Below are positions 44,450-53,328 of a stretch of DNA of 64,000 nt, one piece after another. Each line of letters starts with the position of its first letter. Positions within the stretch are counted from its first letter, which is position 1. The translations under genes were made by a program, and so were the position numbers. The stretch comes from Acinetobacter chinensis. Lineage in GTDB: Bacteria; Pseudomonadota; Gammaproteobacteria; Pseudomonadales; Moraxellaceae. Where the stretch lies: assembly GCF_002165375.2 (NCBI RefSeq), contig NZ_CP032134.1, forward strand, positions 1,054,001 through 1,118,000, written 5' to 3'. Under the pieces are notes generated by a model. That model searched no databases, was not told the DNA's origin, and worked only from the letters and a program-made list of their open reading frames with translations.

Positions 44450-47400
44450 ATGTATAAACCAACCACGCTTCTGTGGCAGCCTTCAGTCTCTGCACTTTTT
44501 AAAATTACTGTATTAGGGTCTGCAATTGCTGCTCTGGGGCTCACGACGGGATGTACATCCTCACCTGGCGCATCTAAAACTTCCAAATCAAAAATGGCTG
44601 GCTCAGGCATGATGGACGCCAGTGGTCTGGATGGACTGGAAGATCTGCTGTCTGCAACCGATATGCGTGCAGTGGAAGGAGACCGCCTTCAGATTCTGAA
44701 ACATGGTGATGTCTGGAAACGGATGACGGTTGGTTTTAAAATGGATCTGAATCACTGGGATCCGCGAATTGAAGCGCAACGTGGCTGGTTTGCTTCACGT
44801 CAGCCTTACATCGAACGTTTGAGTGCGCGTGCATCACGCTATCTTTATCATACTGTAAAAGAAGCTGAACGCCGTGGTATGCCGACTGAACTGGCACTGT
44901 TACCGGTGATTGAAAGTTCTTATGACCCTGCGGCAACAAGTAGCGCAGCCGCAGCAGGTCTCTGGCAGTTTATTCCAAGTACGGGTCGTATTTATGGTCT
45001 GCGCCAGACAGGTTCATACGATGGACGTCGTGATGTGGTTGAATCTACCCGTGCAGCTTATGAGTTTCTGGGCAGTCTGTACAACCAGTTTGGTTCATGG
45101 GAGCTAGCTTTAGCTGCCTATAATGCAGGGCCTGGTCGGATTCAGCAGGCAATCAACCGTAACCGTGCGGCAGGACTGCCTACCGATTACTGGTCACTGA
45201 AATTGCCTCAGGAAACCATGAACTATGTGCCGCGTTTCCTTGCAGTGGCTCAGATTATTAAAAATCCGAATGCTTATGGCGTAAGTTTACCGCCGATTGC
45301 CAACCGTCCTCACTTCAGGGAAATTTCTGTTGGAGCTGTCAGTCTGAATGATATTTCGGCTGTAACAGGTCTGAGTCGTGCAGAACTGTACGCACTGAAC
45401 CCTGGACACCGTGGTGAACAGATTGATGCTGCAAGTCCAATGCGTATTCTGATTCCTGCTGATTTAAGTCCAGCCACTGATGCAAAACTGAAAGGTCTGA
45501 AGTCGTCATCGTCAGGCAGTCTGTGGGCAAGTACCACTGTAAATCCATCTGCATCCACACCACCTGCAATGGGTGGTGCAGTGATTTTACCATCTAAAAC
45601 AACACCGCCTGCCATTGCAGCAACCAATACTAAACCAGCTGTTGCAGTTACTGCTAAAACTGAACCTGGCAAAGCGCTCACAGCGTCTTCACGTCCTGTG
45701 CAGACACCGCAGGGTTCAGCTGCACTGGCTGCATTTGCTTCAGGTTCTGATGTGCCGAGCGCACCACGTATTCCTGTTGCTGTTACACAGGCAACAAATG
45801 TCCAGCCGGTTAAGGTTGAACCTCCAATTTCGGTGGCAGAGCGTGAGCAGATTCAGGCTGCTGTTCGTGCAGAAGGACAGACTAAATCCGTAGACGAAGT
45901 GTTGCGTCCTGTTGCTTCAAAAGCAGAACAGGAGCAGGTGGTGGCAGAACTGAAACAGATTGCACCACAGGGCACTGAAATTGTTGATCCATTCGATGGA
46001 AAAATTAAACTGACGGCTATTCAGACCAGTCAGTCCGTGGCAGATCAGCAGGGTAAAGAGTTGACCAAAGGTTTCTCATATCCTAAAGGTGTGGCAGAAA
46101 ATACCCAGTCAGACTCGGATGAGGCAAAACGTAATCAGGGTAAAAACTTTGTAAAAACAGATTCAGAAGTTGTGGTGGTTCCACCGAAAGGCAAGCGCAG
46201 TACCTATACTGTATTGCCTGGTGATACGCTGGCGGTGATTGCCATGAAAAATGGCGTGAACTGGCGTGATGTGGCGAAATGGAACCAGATTGATCCTTCT
46301 TCGACGCTGTATGTCGGTACCAGTATTTATCTGTATGATGCTAAACCTCAGGTCAGTGCAGAAGCATCGGCTAAAAAAACTGTTCCGGACAGTTATGTGG
46401 TTCAGGCAAATGACAGTCTGACCGGAGTAGCCAGCCAGTTTGGACTGAGCGTTAAACAGCTTGCAGACTATAATAATCTTTCTGTAACCAGTGGGATTAA
46501 TGTCGGGCAGAAACTGACACTGAAAGAGCCTGCTGCTGACAGCCGTTCAGTGAAAGCTGACTCAGTGAAGCCTGCTGAAAAAACTGCAAAAATCAAAACG
46601 AAAAGTTATGTGGTGAAGCGTGGCGAATATCTGAAACTGATTGCAGACCGTTATGCACTTTCAAATCAGGAACTTGCTGATCTGACCCCTGGTTTAAGTG
46701 CAGGCAGCAGCCTTATGGTGGGGCAAAAAATCAATGTTCCGTTGAATGAAGTTGAAGCTGAACCTAAAGCAGATGAAAAAGTTACATCCAGAGTGGATAC
46801 AGCTAAATCTGAACCTGCTTATAAAACAGAGAGCTACAGAGTTCAGCGTGGCGATACCTTATACAGTATTGCCAGTCAGTCAAAAATTTCAGTTTCTGAG
46901 TTGACTGAACTGAATCGTCTTTCAGCTGCAAAAGGTTTACAGGCAGGTCAGGTGCTGAAAGTTCCGGCAGGCGCAACTGTACCGGATACTTATACGGTAC
47001 AGTCAGGAGATACCCTGACTTCTCTGTCAGCCAAATACAATCTGAGTATGGATGATATTGCCGGTCTTAACAGCATAAACCGTAACGCAGGTCTGCGTGT
47101 GGGTCAGAAGCTGAAACTGACAGGTGATGTACCAGAACAGAATGCCAGAACTGACAGTAAAGCCGATAAAAGCGATGAAAAAGTCAGTTCAGAGATTCAT
47201 ACCGTGAAATCAGGTGAGACCCTGGGCAGTATTGCACGTAAATATCATCTGCAACTGAGCTATCTGGCTGATCTGAACGGTTTAGCCCGTAATGCCTCTG
47301 TACGTGTGGGTCAGAAGCTGAAAACTGAAGGTGATGTGCCATCAGCTGAAAACAAAGCTGAGTCTGCACCTAAAAAAGCAGCGGTATCTTCACGCGAGAC

Positions 47401-47695
47401 GGATAAATATACAGTGAAGTCTGGTGAGTCTCTGAATGTGATTGCTGCCCGTGCGGGAATGAGCGTTGCGGCACTGGCTGAACTGAACGGATTAAGTCCA
47501 CGTGCCGGTTTACAGGTGGGTCAGTCCATCGTACTGCCTAAAACAGTGAAAGAATATAAGGTCAAACGTGGAGACACCTTGATTGGTCTGGCAGGTAAAT
47601 ATGGTCTCAATGCAGGTCAGCTTGCGGAAATGAATGATTTAAAAACAGATACGCAACTGCGTATAGGTGATGTCATTAAAGTTCCAAACCTGTAA
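44450..47695 (+). CDS. mltD: Membrane-bound lytic transglycosylase D with eight LysM modules
   Basis: A 1081-residue lipoprotein-type murein hydrolase. The signal has a lipobox-like LTTGC near residue 36. The SLT domain (about 115-260) carries the catalytic Glu in LALLPVIESSYDPAATSSAA and LALAAYNAGPGRIQQA. A degenerate LysM-like segment follows (about 285-335). After a Pro/Thr-rich linker come eight LysM modules of type YTVQSGDTLTSLSAKYNLS. E. coli MltD has far fewer LysM modules and about 450 residues. LysM binds GlcNAc of peptidoglycan, so this enzyme would grip the wall strongly. I chose ATG at 44450; a TTG at 44435 is also in frame. Confidence 0.92.
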   Translation: MYKPTTLLWQPSVSALFKITVLGSAIAALGLTTGCTSSPGASKTSKSKMAGSGMMDASGLDGLEDLLSATDMRAVEGDRLQILKHGDVWKRMTVGFKMDLNHWDPRIEAQRGWFASRQPYIERLSARASRYLYHTVKEAERRGMPTELALLPVIESSYDPAATSSAAAAGLWQFIPSTGRIYGLRQTGSYDGRRDVVESTRAAYEFLGSLYNQFGSWELALAAYNAGPGRIQQAINRNRAAGLPTDYWSLKLPQETMNYVPRFLAVAQIIKNPNAYGVSLPPIANRPHFREISVGAVSLNDISAVTGLSRAELYALNPGHRGEQIDAASPMRILIPADLSPATDAKLKGLKSSSSGSLWASTTVNPSASTPPAMGGAVILPSKTTPPAIAATNTKPAVAVTAKTEPGKALTASSRPVQTPQGSAALAAFASGSDVPSAPRIPVAVTQATNVQPVKVEPPISVAEREQIQAAVRAEGQTKSVDEVLRPVASKAEQEQVVAELKQIAPQGTEIVDPFDGKIKLTAIQTSQSVADQQGKELTKGFSYPKGVAENTQSDSDEAKRNQGKNFVKTDSEVVVVPPKGKRSTYTVLPGDTLAVIAMKNGVNWRDVAKWNQIDPSSTLYVGTSIYLYDAKPQVSAEASAKKTVPDSYVVQANDSLTGVASQFGLSVKQLADYNNLSVTSGINVGQKLTLKEPAADSRSVKADSVKPAEKTAKIKTKSYVVKRGEYLKLIADRYALSNQELADLTPGLSAGSSLMVGQKINVPLNEVEAEPKADEKVTSRVDTAKSEPAYKTESYRVQRGDTLYSIASQSKISVSELTELNRLSAAKGLQAGQVLKVPAGATVPDTYTVQSGDTLTSLSAKYNLSMDDIAGLNSINRNAGLRVGQKLKLTGDVPEQNARTDSKADKSDEKVSSEIHTVKSGETLGSIARKYHLQLSYLADLNGLARNASVRVGQKLKTEGDVPSAENKAESAPKKAAVSSRETDKYTVKSGESLNVIAARAGMSVAALAELNGLSPRAGLQVGQSIVLPKTVKEYKVKRGDTLIGLAGKYGLNAGQLAEMNDLKTDTQLRIGDVIKVPNL

Positions 47696-47729
47696 CCTTT
47701 ATTCTGAGTCCGCAGGGAGTAGCGCATTC

Positions 47730-49568
47730 ATGTCATTGTCCAGTGCAGCAAGACTGAGCTTGCTGTTGGGATTACCTTTGTTGTCAGTTACGGGGTGGGG
47801 AGCTTTACAGACCACACCGTATATTGCCATCCATGCCACCCCACAGTATTCAGGCAGGGCACATATGCCTTATGCCAACCCTGTTGCACCGAAGGGTGGG
47901 TTACTCAGCCAGACAGGTGTCGGAACTTTTGATAACCTGAACAGCATGAATGGCAAAGGAACTGCGACAGAAGGGGTGAATTATCTGTTTGATACACTCA
48001 TGAGCAGTTCGCTGGATGAGGCAGCAGTGATGTATCCATTGCTGGCTGAAAAGGTGACTTATGATCCTGAACAGACCAAGTTCGTTATTTTTCATCTGAA
48101 TCCTGCTGCAAAATTCAGTGATGGAACAGCCCTGACCGCAGAAGACGTTAAATTTTCTTTTGATACCTATCAGACAAAAGCCAATCCTGGTTTACAGATG
48201 TATCTGGCTGATCTGGAAAAAACCGAAGTATTGTCCCGACATCAGGTCAAAATGACATTTAAGTCAGACAATAATACCGAAATGCCTCTGATTCTGTCTC
48301 AGATGCCGATTTATTCGAAACGGGACTGGCAGACGAAAGATTTTACCAGAGTGACTTTGGTTCCGATTCTGGGTTCTGGTCCCTATCTGATTGATCGGAT
48401 TGATGCAGGTCGCAGTATTACCTATAAGCGCAATCCTACCTATTGGGGACGTCATCTGGCAGTCAATCAAGGTAAATATAATTTTGACCGACTGAAATTT
48501 GTTTATTACCGCAGTCTGGATATTGCTTTTGAGGGGTTTAAGTCAGGTCAGTATACGCTGCATGAAGAGTTTACTGCCCGAAAGTGGGTGACTGAATATA
48601 ATTTCCCTGCTGTGAAAGCAGGTATGGTGGTGAAATATAAGTTTCAGCATCAGAATCCTGTGACCACACAGAGTTTTGTCTTCAATACCCGTCGTGCGCC
48701 AATGGATGATATTTATTTCAGACAGGCAGCGACACTTGCTTATGATTTCGAATGGCAGAATAAAGCTCTGTTTTATGGTCAGTACAAACGTTTGCAGAGT
48801 GTTTTCAGTAACAGTGAGCTGGAAGCAAGAGGAAAGCCATCCGCAGGCGAGCTGAATATTCTGAAACCGTATCTGAACAGACTGCATCCCTTACAGCGAC
48901 AGGGAGTGCTCAGTCAGTGGCAGTATCCAGTGTCTGATGCCAGTGGGTTTAATCGGAACAGTCTGTTAAAAGCCCGTCAGATTTTGCTGACAGCGGGTTA
49001 TTCCTATCATCAGGGACTACTGCTGGATAAAAAGAAACGACCTGTAAAACTTGAGTTTCTGATTCATCAGGATGGGCTGACCCGAACGCTGATGCCTTTC
49101 ATCCGCAATATGAAGCGTCTTGGTGTGCAGGTGTCCATACGTCAGGTTGATGTACCTCAGTATATTGAGCGTAAACGTAAAGCTGATTTTGATATGACCA
49201 CCGATGCGATGCCACAGTCGCTCAATCCAGGTAACGAACAGGCACAGTTCTGGGGAAGTTCTGCCGCAGATCAGCCAGGTAACTACAATTATGCCGGAAT
49301 TAAAAACCCGGTTATTGATGATGTGATTCAGATGGTGATCCGTGCGCCAGACCGTCAGCAGCTTGTACAGAGAACACATGTACTGGACCGACTGTTACGT
49401 GCCGGATACTACCAGATTCTGACTTATGGCAAAGGTGAAAACTGGTATGCTTACTGGGATATGTACCGTATGCCAGCAGTCAGACCAAAACTGAATGCAG
49501 GTATAGATTACTGGTGGGTTGATGAAGCTCAGGCAAAGCGGGTTTCTGCATACTTAAGAAAACAATAA
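47730..49568 (+). CDS. ABC importer substrate-binding protein (peptide/Yej-Npp type)
   Basis: A 612-residue SBP_bac_5 protein with a signal peptide (MSLSSAARLSLLLGLPLLSV) and the family blocks PYANPVAPKGGLLSQTG, LFDTLMSSSLDEA, LNPAAKFSDGTALTAEDVKF, GSGPYLIDRIDAG and TYWGRHLAVNQG. Length and motifs fit the YejA/NppA-type proteins that take up peptides and microcin C-like compounds. The start ATG 47730 has GGGAG at 47715-47719. It lies 34 bases behind mltD and ahead of two permeases and a double ATPase, forming a complete importer operon. P. aeruginosa has two such binding proteins behind mltD; here there is one. Confidence 0.85.
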   Translation: MSLSSAARLSLLLGLPLLSVTGWGALQTTPYIAIHATPQYSGRAHMPYANPVAPKGGLLSQTGVGTFDNLNSMNGKGTATEGVNYLFDTLMSSSLDEAAVMYPLLAEKVTYDPEQTKFVIFHLNPAAKFSDGTALTAEDVKFSFDTYQTKANPGLQMYLADLEKTEVLSRHQVKMTFKSDNNTEMPLILSQMPIYSKRDWQTKDFTRVTLVPILGSGPYLIDRIDAGRSITYKRNPTYWGRHLAVNQGKYNFDRLKFVYYRSLDIAFEGFKSGQYTLHEEFTARKWVTEYNFPAVKAGMVVKYKFQHQNPVTTQSFVFNTRRAPMDDIYFRQAATLAYDFEWQNKALFYGQYKRLQSVFSNSELEARGKPSAGELNILKPYLNRLHPLQRQGVLSQWQYPVSDASGFNRNSLLKARQILLTAGYSYHQGLLLDKKKRPVKLEFLIHQDGLTRTLMPFIRNMKRLGVQVSIRQVDVPQYIERKRKADFDMTTDAMPQSLNPGNEQAQFWGSSAADQPGNYNYAGIKNPVIDDVIQMVIRAPDRQQLVQRTHVLDRLLRAGYYQILTYGKGENWYAYWDMYRMPAVRPKLNAGIDYWWVDEAQAKRVSAYLRKQ

Positions 49569-49589
49569 TCAGCAGAACAGGGGAAGTTG

Positions 49590-50654
49590 ATGGGAAAATA
49601 CATTCTAAAGCGGTTACTGCTGATTATTCCGACTCTTTTTTTTATTCTGCTGATCAATTTTATTGTGGTTCAGATTGCCCCTGGTGGACCAGTGGAGCAG
49701 GCGATACAGCAGGCAGAAGCATTTCAGGGAATGGGTGTGGGGACAGGTGCTGAATCTGCACCTCAGGGACCTTATCAGGGTGCGATTGGGCTAAGTCCTG
49801 AAATGGTGGAAAAAATTAAAGCCCAGTATGGTTTTGACAAACCTGCTCATGAACGTTTCTGGATCATGCTGAAAAGCTATCTCAGCCTGGATTTTGGAAG
49901 CAGTTTTTTTAAAGATAAGCCGGTGACTCAGCTGTTGTTGGAAAAACTGCCTGTGTCATTATCACTGGGGTTATGGAGTACCTTGCTGATTTATATGATT
50001 TCTATTCCTTTGGGGATTCATAAGGCAAGAAAGCACGGCAGTTTCTCAGATAAATCCACATCCCTGTTGATTGCAGTGGGATATGCGGTTCCTTCTTTTG
50101 TATTTGCAGTACTGCTGATTGTTTTTTTTGCAGGCGGTTCATATTTTCAGTGGTTTCCTTTACAGGGACTGGTTTCAGAAAATTTTCATGAGCTGAGCTG
50201 GTCGGGTAAAGTGGCTGATTATTTCTGGCATATGGCTTTGCCTTTATTTGCCATGGTTATTGGTGGTTTTGCAGGTTTGACCTATCTGACCAAATATTCA
50301 TTTATGGAAGAACTGAGCCGTCAGTATGTCCTGGCTGCCCGCTCTAAAGGTCTGTCAGAATCCAGGGTGCTGTATGGGCATGTATTCAGAAATGCCATGC
50401 TGATTGTTATAGCAAGTTTACCTGAAGCACTGGTTGGAATTTTCTTTGTCGGCAATCTGTTCATTGAAGTGATTTTCAATCTGGATGGTTTGGCACTGCT
50501 GGGTTTTGAAGCGATTACTCAGCGTGATTATCCTGTTATTTTTGGAACATTATTTCTGTTTACACTGTTGGGTTTAATTTTACGACTGGTCAGTGATGTG
50601 CTGTATCAGGTCATTGACCCACGGATTAATTTTGAATCACAGGAGATGAAATAA
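49590..50654 (+). CDS. ABC importer permease, YejB/NppB type
   Basis: A 354-residue inner-membrane permease. It starts MGKYILKRLLLIIPTLFFIL and has about six helices; the EAA-loop near residue 245 (LAARSKGLSESRVLYGHVFR) contacts the ATPase. The long periplasmic segment containing PGGPVEQAIQQAEAFQG is typical of YejB rather than DppB. GGGGAAG precedes the ATG. The stop overlaps the next start by one base (TAATG), so translation is coupled. Confidence 0.87.
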   Translation: MGKYILKRLLLIIPTLFFILLINFIVVQIAPGGPVEQAIQQAEAFQGMGVGTGAESAPQGPYQGAIGLSPEMVEKIKAQYGFDKPAHERFWIMLKSYLSLDFGSSFFKDKPVTQLLLEKLPVSLSLGLWSTLLIYMISIPLGIHKARKHGSFSDKSTSLLIAVGYAVPSFVFAVLLIVFFAGGSYFQWFPLQGLVSENFHELSWSGKVADYFWHMALPLFAMVIGGFAGLTYLTKYSFMEELSRQYVLAARSKGLSESRVLYGHVFRNAMLIVIASLPEALVGIFFVGNLFIEVIFNLDGLALLGFEAITQRDYPVIFGTLFLFTLLGLILRLVSDVLYQVIDPRINFESQEMK

Positions 50655-51667
50655 TGTCTCCTTTAATGCAGCGTCGTCTACAGCGTTTTAAACAGAACCG
50701 ACTTGGATATTTGTGTTTTATCCTGTTCAGTATTATTTTTACCGTTTCGCTGGCAGCAGAGTTTATCGCCAATGATAAGCCTTTACTGGTGAGTTATAAA
50801 AACTCATGGTACGTACCAGTTCTGAAAACTTATCCTGAAACGGCTTTTGGCGGTGTGTTTGAAACTGAAGCCGATTATAAAGATCCAGTGGTGCAGCAGT
50901 TGATCAGTGACAATGGCTGGGCGGTCTGGCCTCTGATCCGCTTTTCCTATAATACACCGAATCTGGAACTAGCAGTGCCTGTACCCTCTGAACCCACATC
51001 ACAGAACTGGCTGGGAACAGATGATCAGGGGCGTGATGTTCTTGCCAGGATTATTTATGGTCTGCGGGTGTCTTTGCTGTTTGGGTTTGCACTGACACTG
51101 GCATCTGCAACGGTGGGTGTGATCATTGGTGCTTTGCAGGGCTATTATGGTGGATGGCTGGATCTGATCGGTCAGCGGATCATTGAAGTATGGGGTGGTT
51201 TACCCATGCTGTTTATGGTCATGGTGCTGGTCAGTATGTTTACGCCCAGCGTTTACTGGCTGTTTCTGATTATGTTGCTGTTTGGCTGGCCTGCGTTGGT
51301 TGGACTGGTTCGAGCTGAGTTTTTACGTGCCAGGAATCTGGATTATGTCCGCGCTGCAAAAGGACTGGGTGTCAGTAATCAGAAGATTATATTCAGGCAT
51401 ATTTTGCCCAATGCCATGAGTTCCAGTCTGTCTCAGTTGCCATTCATGCTAACGGCAAATATCACGGCACTGACTGCTCTGGATTTTCTAGGTTATGGAT
51501 TGCCTCCAGATGCTGCCTCACTTGGGGAACTGTTGCTTCAGGGGAAAGAGAACCTGACCGCGCCGTGGCTTGCATTATCCGGGTTTTTTACACTGGCAAT
51601 TGTCCTGTCATTATTGATTTATATTGGGGAGGCGACACGTGATGCATTCGACCCACGACGTCAGTAA
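50654..51667 (+). CDS. ABC importer permease, YejE/NppC type
   Basis: A 337-residue second permease. Its N-terminal segment RRLQRFKQNRLGYLCFILFS is the usual OppC-type N-domain. A long periplasmic loop with SWYVPVLKTYPETAFGG is distinctive of YejE. The NWLGTDDQGRDVLARIIYG block and the EAA-loop RAAKGLGVSNQKIIFRHILP follow. It pairs with the preceding permease to form the channel. The 3' end overlaps the ATPase gene by 26 bases. Confidence 0.88.
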   Translation: MSPLMQRRLQRFKQNRLGYLCFILFSIIFTVSLAAEFIANDKPLLVSYKNSWYVPVLKTYPETAFGGVFETEADYKDPVVQQLISDNGWAVWPLIRFSYNTPNLELAVPVPSEPTSQNWLGTDDQGRDVLARIIYGLRVSLLFGFALTLASATVGVIIGALQGYYGGWLDLIGQRIIEVWGGLPMLFMVMVLVSMFTPSVYWLFLIMLLFGWPALVGLVRAEFLRARNLDYVRAAKGLGVSNQKIIFRHILPNAMSSSLSQLPFMLTANITALTALDFLGYGLPPDAASLGELLLQGKENLTAPWLALSGFFTLAIVLSLLIYIGEATRDAFDPRRQ

Positions 51668-53228
51668 TGAGATTTTACTGAAAGTTGAACATCTGAGCGT
51701 TCAGCATCTGCAACAATTTCTGGTGCATGATCTGAGTTTTCAGCTTAAGGCTGGTGAAACGGTTGCTGTGGTTGGAGAAAGCGGTTCAGGGAAATCTGTC
51801 AGCAGTCTGGCATTGCTGGGGTTGCTTCCAGAGGACTTACAGATAGAGGGATCAGCTGTTTTTGAGCAACAGGATTTACTTCAGCTGTCAGCCCGTGAAC
51901 TGGAGAAAATTCGTGGACAGAAAATTGCCATGATTTTCCAGGAGCCGATGACGGCACTTAATCCTTTGCACCGAGTTGAAAAAATTGTCGGTGAAATGCT
52001 TTTGTTACAGGGAATGAGCAGACAGCAGGTCAGACAGAAAGTGATACAGCTGCTGGAAGATGTCGGCATAGTAAAGCCTGAAACAAAATTACGCTGCTAT
52101 CCGCATGAGCTGTCAGGCGGACAGCGTCAGCGTGTGATGATTGCTATGGCACTGGCACAGGATCCGGAAATTCTCATCGCAGATGAGCCGACAACTGCAC
52201 TGGATGTAACCTTACAGGCACAGATTCTTGATCTGCTGAAAAGCCTGCAACAGAGCCGTAATATGGCAATGATTCTGATCAGTCATGATCTTAGACTTGT
52301 GAAGCGTTATGCAAGTCAGGTGATTGTCATGCGTCAGGGTGAAGTGGTTGAGCAGGGAAGAGTCCAGCAGGTATTTACATCACCAGAGCAGGCATATACC
52401 CAGGATCTGCTTGATCAGAACTTTGGTTCTGCACTGGCCCAGATCAATGCAGAGCCTTTACTGGAATTGCATCAGCTTGAGGTGAAGTATCCTTTAAAAA
52501 GTGGATGGCTGAATCGGGTTCAGGATTATTTCACAGCAGTAGAACCCCTTGATCTGTCTCTTTCACGTGGAGAATCCATTGGAATTGTGGGCGAAAGCGG
52601 CTCAGGTAAATCATCACTGGCACTGGCTGTTGCCAGACTGATCAAAAGCCAGGGAGAGATCATTCTGAAAGGACATTCACTGAACAGTTTGTCTGAAAAA
52701 GAGTTAAGACCACTCAGAGAAAATTTCCAGATTGTTTTTCAGGATCCGTTCAGCAGTCTGAACCCCCGAATGAACGTGGAGCAGATTATTGGTGAAGGTC
52801 TCGGGCTGAAAAATCTGACCGTAGAAGAAATCAGACAGGCTGTGACTGTTGCTCTCGGTGAAGTTGAACTGCCTGTCAGTTTTCTGCATCGTTACCCGCA
52901 TGAACTTTCGGGTGGGCAGAGACAGCGGATTGCTCTGGCAAGAGCACTGGTACTGCAACCTGATTTACTGATTCTGGATGAACCGACATCTGCACTGGAT
53001 AGGACTACACAGGGTGCAATTGTTCAGTTGCTGCGAAAACTGCAGGAACAGCACAATATTGCCTATCTGTTTATCAGTCATGATTTTCAGGTGGTTCGTG
53101 CGCTGTGCCAAAAGGTACTGGTACTGAGGCATGCCCAGGTTATTGAGTTCCAGGAAACTGAAAAACTGTTCAGTTCACCTGAGACTGAATATGTCCAGAA
53201 GCTGATTGAGGCGAGTCAGTATACTTAA
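51642..53228 (+). CDS. ABC importer double ATPase, YejF/NppD type
   Basis: A 528-residue protein with two complete ATPase halves. The first has Walker A GESGSGKS near residue 46, signature LSGGQRQRV near 162 and Walker B ILIADEPT; the second repeats these (GESGSGKS near 315, LSGGQRQRI, LLILDEPT). One polypeptide therefore supplies both nucleotide-binding subunits, as in YejF. I chose ATG at 51642, with GGGGAGG at 51626-51632 and nine bases between. It completes the importer. Confidence 0.9.
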   Translation: MHSTHDVSNEILLKVEHLSVQHLQQFLVHDLSFQLKAGETVAVVGESGSGKSVSSLALLGLLPEDLQIEGSAVFEQQDLLQLSARELEKIRGQKIAMIFQEPMTALNPLHRVEKIVGEMLLLQGMSRQQVRQKVIQLLEDVGIVKPETKLRCYPHELSGGQRQRVMIAMALAQDPEILIADEPTTALDVTLQAQILDLLKSLQQSRNMAMILISHDLRLVKRYASQVIVMRQGEVVEQGRVQQVFTSPEQAYTQDLLDQNFGSALAQINAEPLLELHQLEVKYPLKSGWLNRVQDYFTAVEPLDLSLSRGESIGIVGESGSGKSSLALAVARLIKSQGEIILKGHSLNSLSEKELRPLRENFQIVFQDPFSSLNPRMNVEQIIGEGLGLKNLTVEEIRQAVTVALGEVELPVSFLHRYPHELSGGQRQRIALARALVLQPDLLILDEPTSALDRTTQGAIVQLLRKLQEQHNIAYLFISHDFQVVRALCQKVLVLRHAQVIEFQETEKLFSSPETEYVQKLIEASQYT

Positions 53229-53238
53229 AGTCGCAAAC

Positions 53239-53302
53239 TTGACATAATATATTGTCAAAAATAACTTGACGTACCGAATAAAATATTTAGAGTAAATACT
53301 CT
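53239..53302 (+). promoter_or_regulatory. Two palindromes upstream of the Old Yellow Enzyme gene
   Basis: TTGACA-N8-TGTCAA at 53239-53258 and AGAGTA-AA-TACTCT at 53289-53302 are both perfect inverted repeats, in the 100 bases before the gene. They look like repressor operators (the first is of MarR/TetR-like size). A third TTGACG at 53266 may be a -35 box, but a good -10 at the right distance is not clear. No regulator gene is adjacent. Confidence 0.5.
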
Positions 53303-53328
53303 ATAGAAATAAAAAACAGGAATACATC

